This document shows positions 53,416 through 61,975 of a stretch of 64,000 bases of DNA, one piece after another. This DNA is from Cyclobacterium sp. GTDB taxonomy: Bacteria; Bacteroidota; Bacteroidia; Cytophagales; Cyclobacteriaceae. The position numbers were made by a program, and so were the translations under genes. The notes under the pieces were generated by a model, which saw only the letters and a list, made by a program, of their open reading frames with translations, was not told the DNA's origin and did no database searches. The stretch covers positions 1-64,000 of the forward strand of contig NZ_JABURL010000051.1 of assembly GCF_014762705.1 (NCBI RefSeq), in the 5' to 3' direction. Every line of letters begins with the position of its first letter. The first letter of the stretch is position 1.

Positions 53416-53748
53416 ATGAAAGCGACAATTACATCAATCGAGTTAAGAGGTCCGCTAAAATTCTTCGCTTTAACTTCAAAAGCTCTCAAAATCATTAGAC
53501 AGCTGAAAGCTACGAATTGTAAAGATTTTAGAAAGAAAGGATTTTGGACAACTCATTATACTATGACATTGTGGAATAATGAGGATGAATTGAAAAATTT
53601 TGCCCGAAGCGGAGCTCACTTGGAAGCTATGAAAGCAAGTAAAAAGATAGCTAAGGAAATCAGGACAATCACGATAGAAACAGATTGCCTCCCTAATTGG
53701 ACTGAGGCAAATGAATTGCTGCAAAAAGGATACGTAATTAAATATTAA
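53416..53748 (+). CDS. Small dimeric alpha-beta-barrel-like protein (DUF3291/ABM-like)
   Basis: 110 residues. A first strand MKATITSIELRGP, a helix SKALKIIRQLKATNC, then FWTTHYTMTLWNNEDELKNFARSGAHLEAMKASKKIA resemble the ferredoxin-like fold of DUF3291 and antibiotic-biosynthesis monooxygenases, where a Trp or Tyr and a His in SGAHLEAM line the pocket. Function is unknown. A bulged inverted repeat begins 17 nt after the stop, a layout like that of gene cassettes. Confidence 0.78.
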   Translation: MKATITSIELRGPLKFFALTSKALKIIRQLKATNCKDFRKKGFWTTHYTMTLWNNEDELKNFARSGAHLEAMKASKKIAKEIRTITIETDCLPNWTEANELLQKGYVIKY

Positions 53749-53764
53749 AAAAACTGTTACAACA

Positions 53765-53884
53765 CCGGCTAAGAAAACATGCGGGCTGAAACGGTAAAAT
53801 GAGATTTAGTACACAAAGTAAATTTTGTTCGCGGTTAACAGAGACTTATTCCAAAACCCGCAGGTTTCTTAGCCAGGGCCGGTT
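53765..53884. repeat. Long bulged inverted repeat after a small gene
   Basis: The left arm (53765-53785: ccgg, ctaagaaa, tgcggg) pairs with the right arm (53857-53882: cccgca, tttcttag, ccgg). Stems of 6, 8 and 4 bp are separated by small bulges, with a six-base insertion (ccaggg) in the outer right arm. About 70 bp lie in the centre. Extra-helical bases on one side and placement right after a small ORF recall integron attC sites. The core trinucleotides AAC/GTT are not in the ideal place. Confidence 0.55.
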
Positions 53885-54180
53885 TTTAAGAGAAACTCTT
53901 TTCAATCAGGAAATTCAGATAATACAGGATTTGCGATCCTGCTTGCGTGTTCATCCTTGCGATTTCAGGACTCTTTGAGTGGGGGATTTTGTTGATCATG
54001 GTCCATCACTACTGGAAATAAGTAAGCAATGGTATACTGATCAATGATCAGATATAGTTAGATAGGCCAACTGTACCGCGGCAGTAGAAACAGGTTTCAT
54101 TCGACAGTTAACTGAATTCCCAAAAAGTATTCAAATCCTAACCGGCTTAAATGACCTCAGATCAGGTCAACCTCCCAAAC
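53885..54180. other. Intergenic stretch with a degenerate repeat copy
   Basis: Positions about 53920-53965 (cagataatacaggatttgcgatcctg, shown here only by its ends cagataa and gatcctg) resemble part of the repeats at 52470-52835. The remaining bases up to the tmRNA terminator show no gene. Confidence 0.45.
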
Positions 54181-54184
54181 AAAA

Positions 54185-54229
54185 ATCCCTCGCTCCCCTA
54201 AACTCGAAGAGTTTAGGGGAGCGAGGGAT
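54185..54229 (-). terminator. Strong rho-independent terminator of tmRNA
   Basis: A perfect 21-bp inverted repeat (54185-54205 with 54209-54229, loop gaa) lies 7 nt after the tmRNA 3' end and is followed on the minus strand by T5 (54185-54181). Confidence 0.92.
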
Positions 54230-54236
54230 CTTTAAG

Positions 54237-54638
54237 TGGAGCTGGCGGGATTCGAACCCGCGTCCAGATAGGGAAACACCGTACCGTCTACATGCTTAGT
54301 CACCGATTGGATTGTCGGCCGAAAGCTGCTGGGTGACACACCTACTTCCGGCTTAGCCACTGATCTTAGCCCTGCTTAGTAGCCTCACAGGGAGCAGCAC
54401 CGTCAAGTCGACACCCCAACTCTACCCGGACAGTGCAACGGGTAGTGGGATGTGGCCGGGGAGCATCTATCGAAGCTCAACCCTTTAAGCAGTATCTATT
54501 CCCCGAAGGGTAAGATTAGGCAGCCATGGCGTAATTAGATTCGCCAAGTATGGTTCGTATGAATCTTTCAAGGCCGTACATACTCCAGCCTGCATGCGAG
54601 CCCAGTCCTTACACCTACTGTCAAAACCGGTCAGCCCC
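54237..54638 (-). ncRNA. ssrA: tmRNA (transfer-messenger RNA)
   Basis: The 5' end GGGGCUG (54638-54632) pairs with CAGCUCC (54244-54238), leaving discriminator A at 54237; CCA is not encoded. The 3' part carries the TLD T-arm GGTTCGAATCCC. The tag frame (54545-54516) reads GGC GAA TCT AAT TAC GCC ATG GCT GCC TAA, giving GESNYAMAA, a Bacteroidota-type degradation tag. Length is about 402 nt. It rescues stalled ribosomes with SmpB. A TAnnTTTG element lies upstream at 54662-54655 and a terminator directly downstream. Confidence 0.97.
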
Positions 54639-54654
54639 ATATGATTGGTAAAGA

Positions 54655-54662
54655 CAAAGCTA
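54655..54662 (-). promoter_or_regulatory. -7 element of the tmRNA promoter
   Basis: On the minus strand TAGCTTTG fits the Bacteroidota -7 consensus TAnnTTTG. A TTTG lies 15 nt further upstream, a little short for the -33 box. The mature 5' end is 16 nt downstream, so a short leader would be removed by RNase P. Confidence 0.5.
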
Positions 54663-54718
54663 ACACAAATTTGGTTCCAAACCTTTAAATTTTTTCCGGT
54701 TCTATCCTTCCGCACCAC

Positions 54719-55038
54719 CCCTGTTTTTTAACGCCAAAACCTGCAAGGCGGAAGTGAATTTGTGTTTAGATATTTTGAATTGGGCACTTATTCAATCATA
54801 AAAAACAATTTCCCTTGGATTTCTCCAATTTTGGCTAAAGCCAGGGATTTTGGAATACTATATTTTTAGAATGGGCTAAAGCCGCATTCCTATTGAGGGA
54901 GTTTTGGCAATGATTTATGGCTCATAATAGTTTTTCCATTAATGTCAGGTAATTTATTGAATCAATATCCCACCTGGAAAAACGCTCACCACCCCTTTAC
55001 TTCCCGCAAAAACCTTCGGCAGCAACCGGCCGGGAAAA
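54719..55038. other. Intergenic region with 'ggctaaagcc' repeats
   Basis: Two copies of ggctaaagcc (near 54832 and 54875), the second followed by gcattcctattg, are a dispersed intergenic word often seen in this phylum. No gene is seen in these 320 bases. Confidence 0.4.
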
Positions 55039-55071
55039 CAAAAAAAGGCCATGGGATCGCTCCCATGACCT
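55039..55071 (-). terminator. Rho-independent terminator of the CHRD-like gene
   Basis: aggccatggga (55046-55056), loop tcgc and tcccatgacct (55061-55071) form an 11-bp stem with one G-U type mismatch. On the minus strand it is followed by T7. Confidence 0.85.
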
Positions 55072-55097
55072 CTTGACCAACATTTACTATTAAAAAA

Positions 55098-56117
55098 TTA
55101 TCTTGCGAATGTACCCAGTACCAGATAAGTGGTCAGATCTGTGGTACTGATCTCCTGAGTGGGGTCGTGTACCACCAGGAAGCCTTCATACATCCTTGTC
55201 AATTCATTGTAAGAAATCTCCAACTCATTTTCAGCCATCACTGTTCCTCCATTACCGGCTATGCCGCCGGCAAAGATATCACCGTTGGGCGTTTCATTAT
55301 AAGGCGTACCATTGGGGGTCGTGGATGGATCGGCGGCATCATGTGCATGCACCATATAAGTCATGCCTTCCATGGTGTTCATCAGGCTGATGGTGATTTT
55401 GGAAGTACCATCTACCATCTCTTCCACCATGATTTCCGCCATCAGGTTTCTGGCATGCTCCCCTTCATAGGCCAGGTCAGCGTTGTCCAGCAACTGCCCT
55501 TCGTTGAAGTCATACATAAAGGTTTCTGTTCTCAGGTTGGCTTCCCCTGCAGCAAGGTCCTGTCCAAATACACCCAGCACCAGATAAGTACCCAGGTCTG
55601 TAGTGCTCACTGCCTGAGTGGGGTCATGCACTACCAGAAAGCCCTCATAGGTGTCCAGCAACATGTTATAATCCATGTCCGTCTCCATGGTTCCGCTACC
55701 CATGCCATTGCTTACACTGATCATCCCGGCAAAAATATCTCCATTCGGCGTCTCGTTATAGGGGGTGCCGTTAGGTGTAGTACTGGGGTCGGCAGCATCG
55801 TGCACATGAACCGGATACTGAACGCCATCCAGACCGTTTTCCAGACGAATGGTCACTTCTGCATTGCCGTTTTCCATTTCGGTAATTTCAAGTTGTGCAG
55901 AAAGATTCCTGGGATGGTCTCCCTCGCCATCTCCGTTGTAGGCCGTGGCTGGATTGTCTAGCAGTTGACCTTCGTTAAATCCATAATCAAAGGTTTCCAT
56001 TCCAGGAGTAAATGGCATTTCCGGTTCCGGATCATCGTTACAGGAAGCAAAAATCCCTAATCCTGCAACCAATAGTCCCAGGTTTAATGTCGTTTTTAAA
56101 TTCAAGTACTTTTTCAT
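55098..56117 (-). CDS. CHRD-like lipoprotein with two tandem domains
   Basis: 339 residues from ATG 56117 (the Met at 56123 adds two), with lipobox (LGIFASC) and an acidic linker. Two domains of about 145 residues follow, each starting FNEGQLLDN and ending FLVVHDPTQxxSTTDLxTYLVLG. Both carry a run of 26 identical residues around HDAADPSTTPNGTPYNETP. The fold resembles CHRD or Cu/Zn superoxide-dismutase-like beta-sandwiches, where His residues bind metal; here HVHD and HAHD are candidates. A surface or periplasmic location follows from the lipid anchor. Function is unproven. Confidence 0.82.
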   Translation of the reverse strand: MKKYLNLKTTLNLGLLVAGLGIFASCNDDPEPEMPFTPGMETFDYGFNEGQLLDNPATAYNGDGEGDHPRNLSAQLEITEMENGNAEVTIRLENGLDGVQYPVHVHDAADPSTTPNGTPYNETPNGDIFAGMISVSNGMGSGTMETDMDYNMLLDTYEGFLVVHDPTQAVSTTDLGTYLVLGVFGQDLAAGEANLRTETFMYDFNEGQLLDNADLAYEGEHARNLMAEIMVEEMVDGTSKITISLMNTMEGMTYMVHAHDAADPSTTPNGTPYNETPNGDIFAGGIAGNGGTVMAENELEISYNELTRMYEGFLVVHDPTQEISTTDLTTYLVLGTFAR

Positions 56118-56322
56118 GGTCAATTAAAATTTAGTCGTTTATGATATTTTCTTATTTGGCAGGATTTACGAGGTGGCTGCCGGCTTTGGATCAGTACCGG
56201 GTAAAGTTTTCTTAAATTTTCTGTAAATTGCCCCATAAGTAGGTCTGAGGTAAGCCAGCCTGTTTTTTAAAAAGGACTTTTCAGAACCCGGATCTTTTTG
56301 AACCGCTAAAACCAAAGTGTTA

Positions 56323-57741
56323 ATGTTTTATTCAGATTCCAGGACTGCGGCCCAGATTCTTTACAGAAAACTCAGGCTCAATTGGATTTTCAGTACCTCT
56401 ACATTTATTGGCAATTTCCTGATTGCCCTGTTGGTTAGCTATTTTTTTCGGAAAATCGGTTACGATCCTCCGGTCAACTTTGTTTTCTTTATCAGCATTC
56501 TGGCCATAGGACTGTGGATTTCTGAGGCCATGCCTCCTTTTGCCGTAGGTATTTTTATCATCGCAGCCTTATTGGTAGGGTTCAGTACAGATTTCTTTTT
56601 TGAAAAGACCATGTCCCCGGACCTGTATATAAGCACCTGGACCAGTAATGTGGTCTGGCTCTTGCTGGGTGGTTTTTTCCTGGCCAAGGGCATGAGTATG
56701 GTGGAGCTGGACCGGCAGCTTTTCCGGTTTACGGTGCGCAGTTTTGGTCAGAGGCCGGAATATTTGCTTTTGGGTTTGATGATGACTACAGCCATCGCCA
56801 GTATGATCATGTCCAATACAGCTACCACCGCCATGATGGTGTCTTCCATCATTCCCCTGATACAGCTGATCGGTAAAAAATCCGCTTATGCCAAAGCTTT
56901 GCTTACGGCCATACCCGCAGCTGCTTCGGTGGGAGGGATAGGTACCATTATCGGAAGTACTCCCAATGCCATTGCGGTTGGGGCCTTACAGGAAAAGGGG
57001 ATTAGCATCACTTTTGTAGACTGGATGATCGTAGGCTTTCCAAGCGGATTATTGCTGGTCTGGCTTTTTTGGAAATTCCTATGTAAAAAACATGATTTTT
57101 CAGGGGTAGTTCTGGACCTGTCTCTTTTGCCCAAAGGGGTAGGGGAAGTAGATCTCTTTAAGAAGTATGCGGTCATATTTACCCTTTCGCTCACGGTGCT
57201 GATGTGGCTGACCGAACCGCTGCATGGGATTCCCGTAGCCGCTACCTCGGCCATTCCCATAGTACTGCTCACCATGACCCAGGTGATTCATTCCGAGCAG
57301 GTCAGAAGTCTTCCCTGGGATACCCTGATGCTGGTGGCGGGAGGCCTGGCCCTGGGCATTGCGCTTGTGGAGGTGGGGCTGGCTGAAATTGTCATGGCCA
57401 AAATCAATAACCTGCCCATGCCCATGTTGTTTATTGCCATTTTCTTCTGCCTGGTAGCGGTACTGCTATCCAATGTCATGAGCAATACCGCTGCTGCCTC
57501 CATTTTGGTGCCGCTTAGCCTGGCTTTGCCGGGTGTGTATGGCCTTGCCGGCCCGGTAATGGTGGCCATCAGTTGTTCCTGTTCCTTGTTGCTTCCCGTG
57601 TCTACGCCTGCAAACGCCATCGCATATGCCACTGGTCTGGTGGAACAAAAAGATTTCCGTACCGGCGGATTATTTTTTATCTTTCTGGGCCCGGCCATTG
57701 CTTTTCTTGCTGTAATGGCCTGGGTATGGCTGATGTTTTAG
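56323..57741 (+). CDS. DASS/SLC13 family sodium-coupled anion transporter
   Basis: 472 residues from ATG 56323 (a GTG at 56317 is less likely). About 11 membrane helices carry the two family signatures with the SNT motif: MIMSNTATTAMMVSSI and NVMSNTAAASILVPLS, plus GGIGTIIGSTPNAIAVG. Members import sulfate, dicarboxylates or citrate with sodium. Since the sulfatase in this window would release sulfate, sulfate uptake is possible but not shown. It is 43 nt from the beta-lactamase-like gene and may be co-transcribed. Confidence 0.92.
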   Translation: MFYSDSRTAAQILYRKLRLNWIFSTSTFIGNFLIALLVSYFFRKIGYDPPVNFVFFISILAIGLWISEAMPPFAVGIFIIAALLVGFSTDFFFEKTMSPDLYISTWTSNVVWLLLGGFFLAKGMSMVELDRQLFRFTVRSFGQRPEYLLLGLMMTTAIASMIMSNTATTAMMVSSIIPLIQLIGKKSAYAKALLTAIPAAASVGGIGTIIGSTPNAIAVGALQEKGISITFVDWMIVGFPSGLLLVWLFWKFLCKKHDFSGVVLDLSLLPKGVGEVDLFKKYAVIFTLSLTVLMWLTEPLHGIPVAATSAIPIVLLTMTQVIHSEQVRSLPWDTLMLVAGGLALGIALVEVGLAEIVMAKINNLPMPMLFIAIFFCLVAVLLSNVMSNTAAASILVPLSLALPGVYGLAGPVMVAISCSCSLLLPVSTPANAIAYATGLVEQKDFRTGGLFFIFLGPAIAFLAVMAWVWLMF

Positions 57742-57784
57742 GTTAGGGCCATGATGTAAAGAACAACCACTAAATAATCCTTCG

Positions 57785-58687
57785 ATGAAAAAATTGATTT
57801 TGATTTTACCCGTATTGTTTTTTTTCGGTTGTGGAGAGCAGCAAAAGAATGCTTCCACAGAAGATTTGAAAGTAGCCATTCAGGCCTTGATTGAGGAAAC
57901 TGAAGGCGATTTCGGCATTGCCTTTAAATTGCTGGACGATTCGGGAAGTCAATTGCTGATCAATGAAAAAGAGGTGTTTCACGCTGCCAGTACCATGAAA
58001 ACACCGGTAATGATAGAAATTTTCAAGCAGGCGGGTTCCGGTAAGTTCTCCCTGGATGATTCGATTTTGATCGTCAATGAATTCAAGAGTATTGTAGATG
58101 GCAGCCCATATAGCATGGACCTGGGGGTAGATAGCCAGGAGGGACTTTACGAGCGTATCGGGGAAAAGGCCACGGTATATGAACTGATGTACCAAATGAT
58201 CATCAAAAGCAGTAACCTAGCCACCAATATCCTGATCGAAGAGGTAGGAGCGGAAAATGTCACCCAAACCATGAGGGATTTGGGTGCAGCAGACATCGAA
58301 GTGCTTCGGGGTGTAGAAGACCTGAAAGCCTTTGATGCCGGCCTCAGCAATACCACCACGGCCCTGGATATGATGCTGATTATGGAAGCCATCGCTACCG
58401 GGGAAGCCGTAGGACAGGAGGAGAGCCGGCAGATGATGGATATCCTGTATGATCAGTATTACAAAGACCTGATCCCGAAATTATTGCCGGCGGAGGTGAA
58501 GATAGCCCATAAGACGGGATCCATTACCGGAGTGCAACACGATGCAGCTATTTTAACCCTACCTGATGGCAAGCAATATGTCTTGGTCATTTTGACCAAA
58601 AACCTGACCGATATGGAGGCAGGGAAACAGGCCATTGCTGAAATCAGTAAAATGATTTATGATTTTGTGAATGGGAATTATTCCTGA
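57785..58687 (+). CDS. Class A beta-lactamase-like serine hydrolase lipoprotein
   Basis: 300 residues with a lipobox (LFFFGC, Cys16). Catalytic motifs are in place: S69-T-M-K72 (SxxK), S142-S-N144 (SDN position), an ExxL-like motif in RGVEDLKAFDAG and KTGS near the C-terminus. This is class A beta-lactamase architecture, of the sort found as divergent chromosomal genes in Bacteroidota. The SDN motif reads SSN, and the omega loop lacks the usual Glu-x-x-Leu-Asn (ends Lys-Ala). It may hydrolyse beta-lactams or act as a penicillin-binding-type enzyme. Its stop overlaps the next start (TGATG). Confidence 0.88.
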   Translation: MKKLILILPVLFFFGCGEQQKNASTEDLKVAIQALIEETEGDFGIAFKLLDDSGSQLLINEKEVFHAASTMKTPVMIEIFKQAGSGKFSLDDSILIVNEFKSIVDGSPYSMDLGVDSQEGLYERIGEKATVYELMYQMIIKSSNLATNILIEEVGAENVTQTMRDLGAADIEVLRGVEDLKAFDAGLSNTTTALDMMLIMEAIATGEAVGQEESRQMMDILYDQYYKDLIPKLLPAEVKIAHKTGSITGVQHDAAILTLPDGKQYVLVILTKNLTDMEAGKQAIAEISKMIYDFVNGNYS

Positions 58688-59670
58688 TGATGGTATCCAT
58701 AAAAAAACGCCTGGCCAAAGCCGGTATCAATTCTTTTTTCTTTTTACTGTTGCTGACCATTCTCCTGGCCTATCTTTTTCCGGAATGGGGGGAAACAAGT
58801 GCCAGTGGCCTGAACCTGGATGTGCTGACTTATTATGGAGTATCCCTGATTTTCTTTTTTTATGGGGTTAAAATCAGTCCTGCCACCCTCAAAACCGGGC
58901 TTTCCAACTGGAAGCTGCACCTGGTCATTCAAAGCACCACCTTTCTGGTATTTCCACTGATCATTTTGGTTTTGTATGCGGCATTTGGCAATCAGCAGAA
59001 CCTTTTCTGGATAGGAACATTCTACCTGGCTGCCCTTCCATCCACAGTTTCTTCCTCTGTGGTCATGGTGTCTATTGCTGGAGGTAACCTTCCGGCAGCC
59101 ATTTTTAACGCCAGTATTTCCAGTATCATTGGCATCCTCATTACCCCTTTCTGGATGGGCTTGCTTTTGAGCAGCAGCCAGGCGGATTTTGAGTTGCTGA
59201 CCACGGTATGGAAGCTGGTGCAGCAAATATTCATCCCGGTGCTGATAGGGTTTATGCTGCACCGCTGGCTGGGTAGCTGGGTGCAGCGGTACAGCAAGGT
59301 ACTGAAAGGCTTCGATCAAACGGTCATTTTGCTGATTGTCTTCTCCGCCTTTTCTCAATCCTTTGGTGGGAACATGTTTGCGGGACAAAATATTCTGGGC
59401 CTGGGATTTTTGATGTTGCTGTTGTTTTTGTTGATGCTGGCGGTGATGTATGGTTTGGGCAGATGGCTTGGCTTCAACAGGGAGGATGGCATCACGGTAT
59501 TGTTTTGCGGATCGAAAAAATCCCTGGTACAAGGCGCGGTGATGGGTAAAATTCTTTTTCCGGACCCGGTTATTTTTGGAGTGGTATTGTTGCCATTAAT
59601 GCTTTACCATACCCTTCAGCTGATCCTTGGCTCTGCTCTGGCGGAAAAATTGGCAGCAGGGGCTAAATAA
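58687..59670 (+). CDS. Bile acid:sodium symporter family (SBF) transporter
   Basis: 327 residues with about 9-10 membrane helices of the SBF/BASS plan, including YYGVSLIFFFYGVKISP, FYLAALPSTVSSSVVMVSIAGGN and the segment with GSKKSLVQGAVMGKILFP. The family moves bile acids, pantothenate, organic anions and similar solutes. It overlaps the beta-lactamase-like gene by 1 nt, so it is coupled to it, and its 3' end overlaps the convergent queuosine transporter gene by 8 nt. Confidence 0.9.
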   Translation: MMVSIKKRLAKAGINSFFFLLLLTILLAYLFPEWGETSASGLNLDVLTYYGVSLIFFFYGVKISPATLKTGLSNWKLHLVIQSTTFLVFPLIILVLYAAFGNQQNLFWIGTFYLAALPSTVSSSVVMVSIAGGNLPAAIFNASISSIIGILITPFWMGLLLSSSQADFELLTTVWKLVQQIFIPVLIGFMLHRWLGSWVQRYSKVLKGFDQTVILLIVFSAFSQSFGGNMFAGQNILGLGFLMLLLFLLMLAVMYGLGRWLGFNREDGITVLFCGSKKSLVQGAVMGKILFPDPVIFGVVLLPLMLYHTLQLILGSALAEKLAAGAK

Positions 59671-60469
59671 AGGAGGTGTCTCCGGAGGCTTCTTCGGTCA
59701 TTTTTTTTGCAGTCTCCTTACCCAGATAACGGTCTATCAATCCATGCCCCAGGTAAAGCAAGGGGGTAAGCAGTATGGCTACTGAAAATTTGTATATATA
59801 GTTAATGATCCCCACGGCAATGATCTGTTCTATGGACCAATTCCCGAATACATAAAAAGCAATACCCAATACCACAAAGGAGTCGATAAACTGGGATACC
59901 AGGGTAGAACCTGTGGCCCGCAACCAGATCATTTTCGAGCCGGTTATTTTCCTGAGTTTCTGGAATACAAATACATCCAGGAGCTGTCCCAGCAGGAAGG
60001 CTACCAGAGAGCCAATGATGATACCCAGCCCTTGTCTGAAAATGGTGTTGAAGGCATAATTGATATTGAAGGGAGTTCCCGAGGGGTCGGTGGCATTCAC
60101 TTCCAGCCAAAAGGGGGCAGGAGGCAATTGGGTGACCAGGGAAATGACAATAAAAGCATAGGCGATCAGTCCTGCGGTGATAAAACTGATTTTCCTTACC
60201 CCTTTTTTGCCATAATACTCATTGATAATATCTGTGGTAAGGAAAACCACCGGCCAAATGACAGCACCGGCTGTTAAATTAAAATCCAGGATATAATCCC
60301 CGAAAAATGTCCAGTTTGCGGCACTTAAGCCCAGTGTTTCTTCACCTGAAAAAATTTTTACGCCTATGATCTCTGCCAGGATGGCGTTGGTGAGGAATAT
60401 CCCTCCCAATATGATGAACAAATTGGTTTTTTTTGATTGGTAAACCTTCTCCTGATTTTCCATGCTCAT
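59663..60469 (-). CDS. yhhQ: Queuosine precursor transporter (YhhQ family)
   Basis: 268 residues with six to seven helices and the family motifs: ILAEIIGVKIF, VIWPVVFLTTDIINEYYGKKGVRK, LLGQLLDVFVFQKLRK, SQFIDSFVVLGIAFYVFGNW. YhhQ imports preQ0/preQ1, precursors for tRNA queuosine. The gene follows the RNase Z gene with an ATGA overlap (60466-60469), so the two tRNA-linked genes form one unit. Confidence 0.94.
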   Translation of the reverse strand: MSMENQEKVYQSKKTNLFIILGGIFLTNAILAEIIGVKIFSGEETLGLSAANWTFFGDYILDFNLTAGAVIWPVVFLTTDIINEYYGKKGVRKISFITAGLIAYAFIVISLVTQLPPAPFWLEVNATDPSGTPFNINYAFNTIFRQGLGIIIGSLVAFLLGQLLDVFVFQKLRKITGSKMIWLRATGSTLVSQFIDSFVVLGIAFYVFGNWSIEQIIAVGIINYIYKFSVAILLTPLLYLGHGLIDRYLGKETAKKMTEEASGDTSFI

Positions 60470-61380
60470 TTGATGCTGTAAGTGGTGCCCTCTTCACTTA
60501 AAAAACTGTTCGGAAATGTTTCCCTTGCTTCCTCCAGTAGAGGGGTCAGGTCGGTATACCTCACAGAATAATGGCCCAGCAGCAGGTTTTTAGCCTTTGA
60601 GGCCAGGGCGATGGAGGCTGCTTCTTTTGTGGTACTGTGCCTGGTCAATCTTGCCCGGTCTTTTTCTGCCTCCATAAAGGTGGACTCATGGTAGAGTATG
60701 TCCATCTCCCTGATATATTGGGTTAGTTGTGGATCATAAACGGTATCTGAGCAAAAAGCATATTTGCGTGGTGCCTTGATCTCGCAATAGTCCTTTGCGG
60801 GATACAAAACCTTACCGGTCATGTCCCGCACATCCTGCCCCTTAAGGAGGGTGCGTATGGCCTCTATGCCAGGTTTGTTTTTGACCACCAATTCCTTGTT
60901 GAGTTTTACCCTGCCTGTTTTTTCCTCGAAACTAAAACCTGTGCAAGGTATGCGGTGTTTTAATGGGAAACTCCATACCTCCAAATCCCCCAATTCCAGT
61001 AATTTGGTTTTTTGTGAATGGGTGGTGGGGTGGAAAATCAGCGGAAATTTCAAAATGGTACCTGAGTATTTTAACTGTACCGTGATGATTTCATCCAGTC
61101 CGGAAGGTCCAAAGATGTGGAGGGGCTGTTTCCTGTTGTTCAGGTGGTAGGTGCCGATCAGTCCCATCAGCCCAAGATAATGGTCACCGTGCAGATGGGA
61201 AATAAATATATGGTTGATTTTGAAATACTTGATTTTGAATTTCCTCAACTGGTGCTGGGTGGATTCTCCGCAATCCAACAAAAATGTATAAGCTCCCCAG
61301 GTAACCACCTGGGAAGTTTGGTTTCGGCCATGGGCAGGAGCTGCAGAGTTGGAACCCAGAATGGTGATATTGAAATCCAA
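60466..61380 (-). CDS. rnz: Ribonuclease Z
   Basis: 304 residues of the metallo-beta-lactamase fold, with the signature SHLHGDHYLGLMGL (HxHxDH), the exosite-like region and the C-terminal DILYHESTFMEAEKDRARLTRHSTTKEAA. It trims tRNA 3' ends, which fits a genome whose tmRNA lacks encoded CCA. The start codon lies 12 nt downstream of the STAS gene's stop. Confidence 0.95.
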   Translation of the reverse strand: MDFNITILGSNSAAPAHGRNQTSQVVTWGAYTFLLDCGESTQHQLRKFKIKYFKINHIFISHLHGDHYLGLMGLIGTYHLNNRKQPLHIFGPSGLDEIITVQLKYSGTILKFPLIFHPTTHSQKTKLLELGDLEVWSFPLKHRIPCTGFSFEEKTGRVKLNKELVVKNKPGIEAIRTLLKGQDVRDMTGKVLYPAKDYCEIKAPRKYAFCSDTVYDPQLTQYIREMDILYHESTFMEAEKDRARLTRHSTTKEAASIALASKAKNLLLGHYSVRYTDLTPLLEEARETFPNSFLSEEGTTYSIK

Positions 61381-61392
61381 GTAGCTTAACGT

Positions 61393-61773
61393 TTACTCTT
61401 CCTCATCTTTTTCTGCACCCTGCTCGATCTCATGGATAAATACCGCTTCAGCAGCAGCTTCATTGTCATCTACCAACTTAAACACCTTATCCAGCATGGA
61501 TATTTTCATCAATTTCAATACATGCTCCTGAAGTGAAGACAATATAAAAACCCCTCCTTCTTCTCCAAAAGCCCTGTTGCCCACCAAAAGCGCACTGAGC
61601 CCGCTTGAATCGGCATACTTCACACTTGCCATATCCAAAATCAGGTTTTTATATCCCTCCGCATGAACCGTTAGCAATTCCGATTTTAACTGAGGGGAAA
61701 GGGTGGAGTCCAGTTTTTCTTCCATCAGGGTGAAAAGTACAAATTGTTCTTTTTTATCTACAGCGTATTTCAT
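61393..61773 (-). CDS. STAS-domain protein (anti-sigma factor antagonist-like)
   Basis: 126 residues. The STAS fold is complete: TLMEEKLDSTLSPQLKSEL, NLILDMASVKYADSSGLSALLVGNRAF with the phosphorylatable Ser in DSSG, and FILSSLQEHVLKLMKISMLDKVF. The tail is acidic. Such proteins control a partner by Ser phosphorylation through an HPK-type kinase; no kinase or sigma factor is adjacent. It is preceded by a leader repeat with a short overlapping ORF. Confidence 0.93.
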   Translation of the reverse strand: MKYAVDKKEQFVLFTLMEEKLDSTLSPQLKSELLTVHAEGYKNLILDMASVKYADSSGLSALLVGNRAFGEEGGVFILSSLQEHVLKLMKISMLDKVFKLVDDNEAAAEAVFIHEIEQGAEKDEEE

Positions 61774-61862
61774 GTGTTTATAATTTGCTTTTTAAAGGCC
61801 ATATGGAATCTCGCAATGATAATCATGCCACTGTGGTACGATTTCGTCATGCTCGATTTCAT
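61770..61862 (-). repeat. Leader repeat with 30-codon ORF overlapping the STAS start
   Basis: The ORF starts ATGAAATCG at 61862 and reads 30 codons to a TGA that overlaps the STAS start codon (ATGA, 61770-61773). It includes GCG AGA TTC CAT ATG and the AT-rich spacer aaattataaac shared with the copies at 1 and 63801. Whether it is translated is unknown. Confidence 0.6.
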
Positions 61863-61975
61863 TTGAAAATTAATTTACCAGTCTTTATATATCTTCAGAA
61901 AACAGTAGCTTCCTGATTTTCAAATTTGTTTTAAAATTAGCTTAAAATATTTTGGTGCCAAAATGATCGGTTCAT

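Noticed and set aside
54485-54718. Minus-strand ORF of 77 codons
   Set aside because: It lies within the tmRNA gene and its upstream region; the RNA explains the sequence.
55167-55961. Plus-strand ORF of 264 codons
   Set aside because: It is the antisense shadow of the duplicated CHRD-like gene; its His-rich sequence mirrors the repeat.
58744-59532. Minus-strand ORF of 262 codons
   Set aside because: Antisense to the SBF transporter gene, Gln/His-rich and without a recognisable domain.
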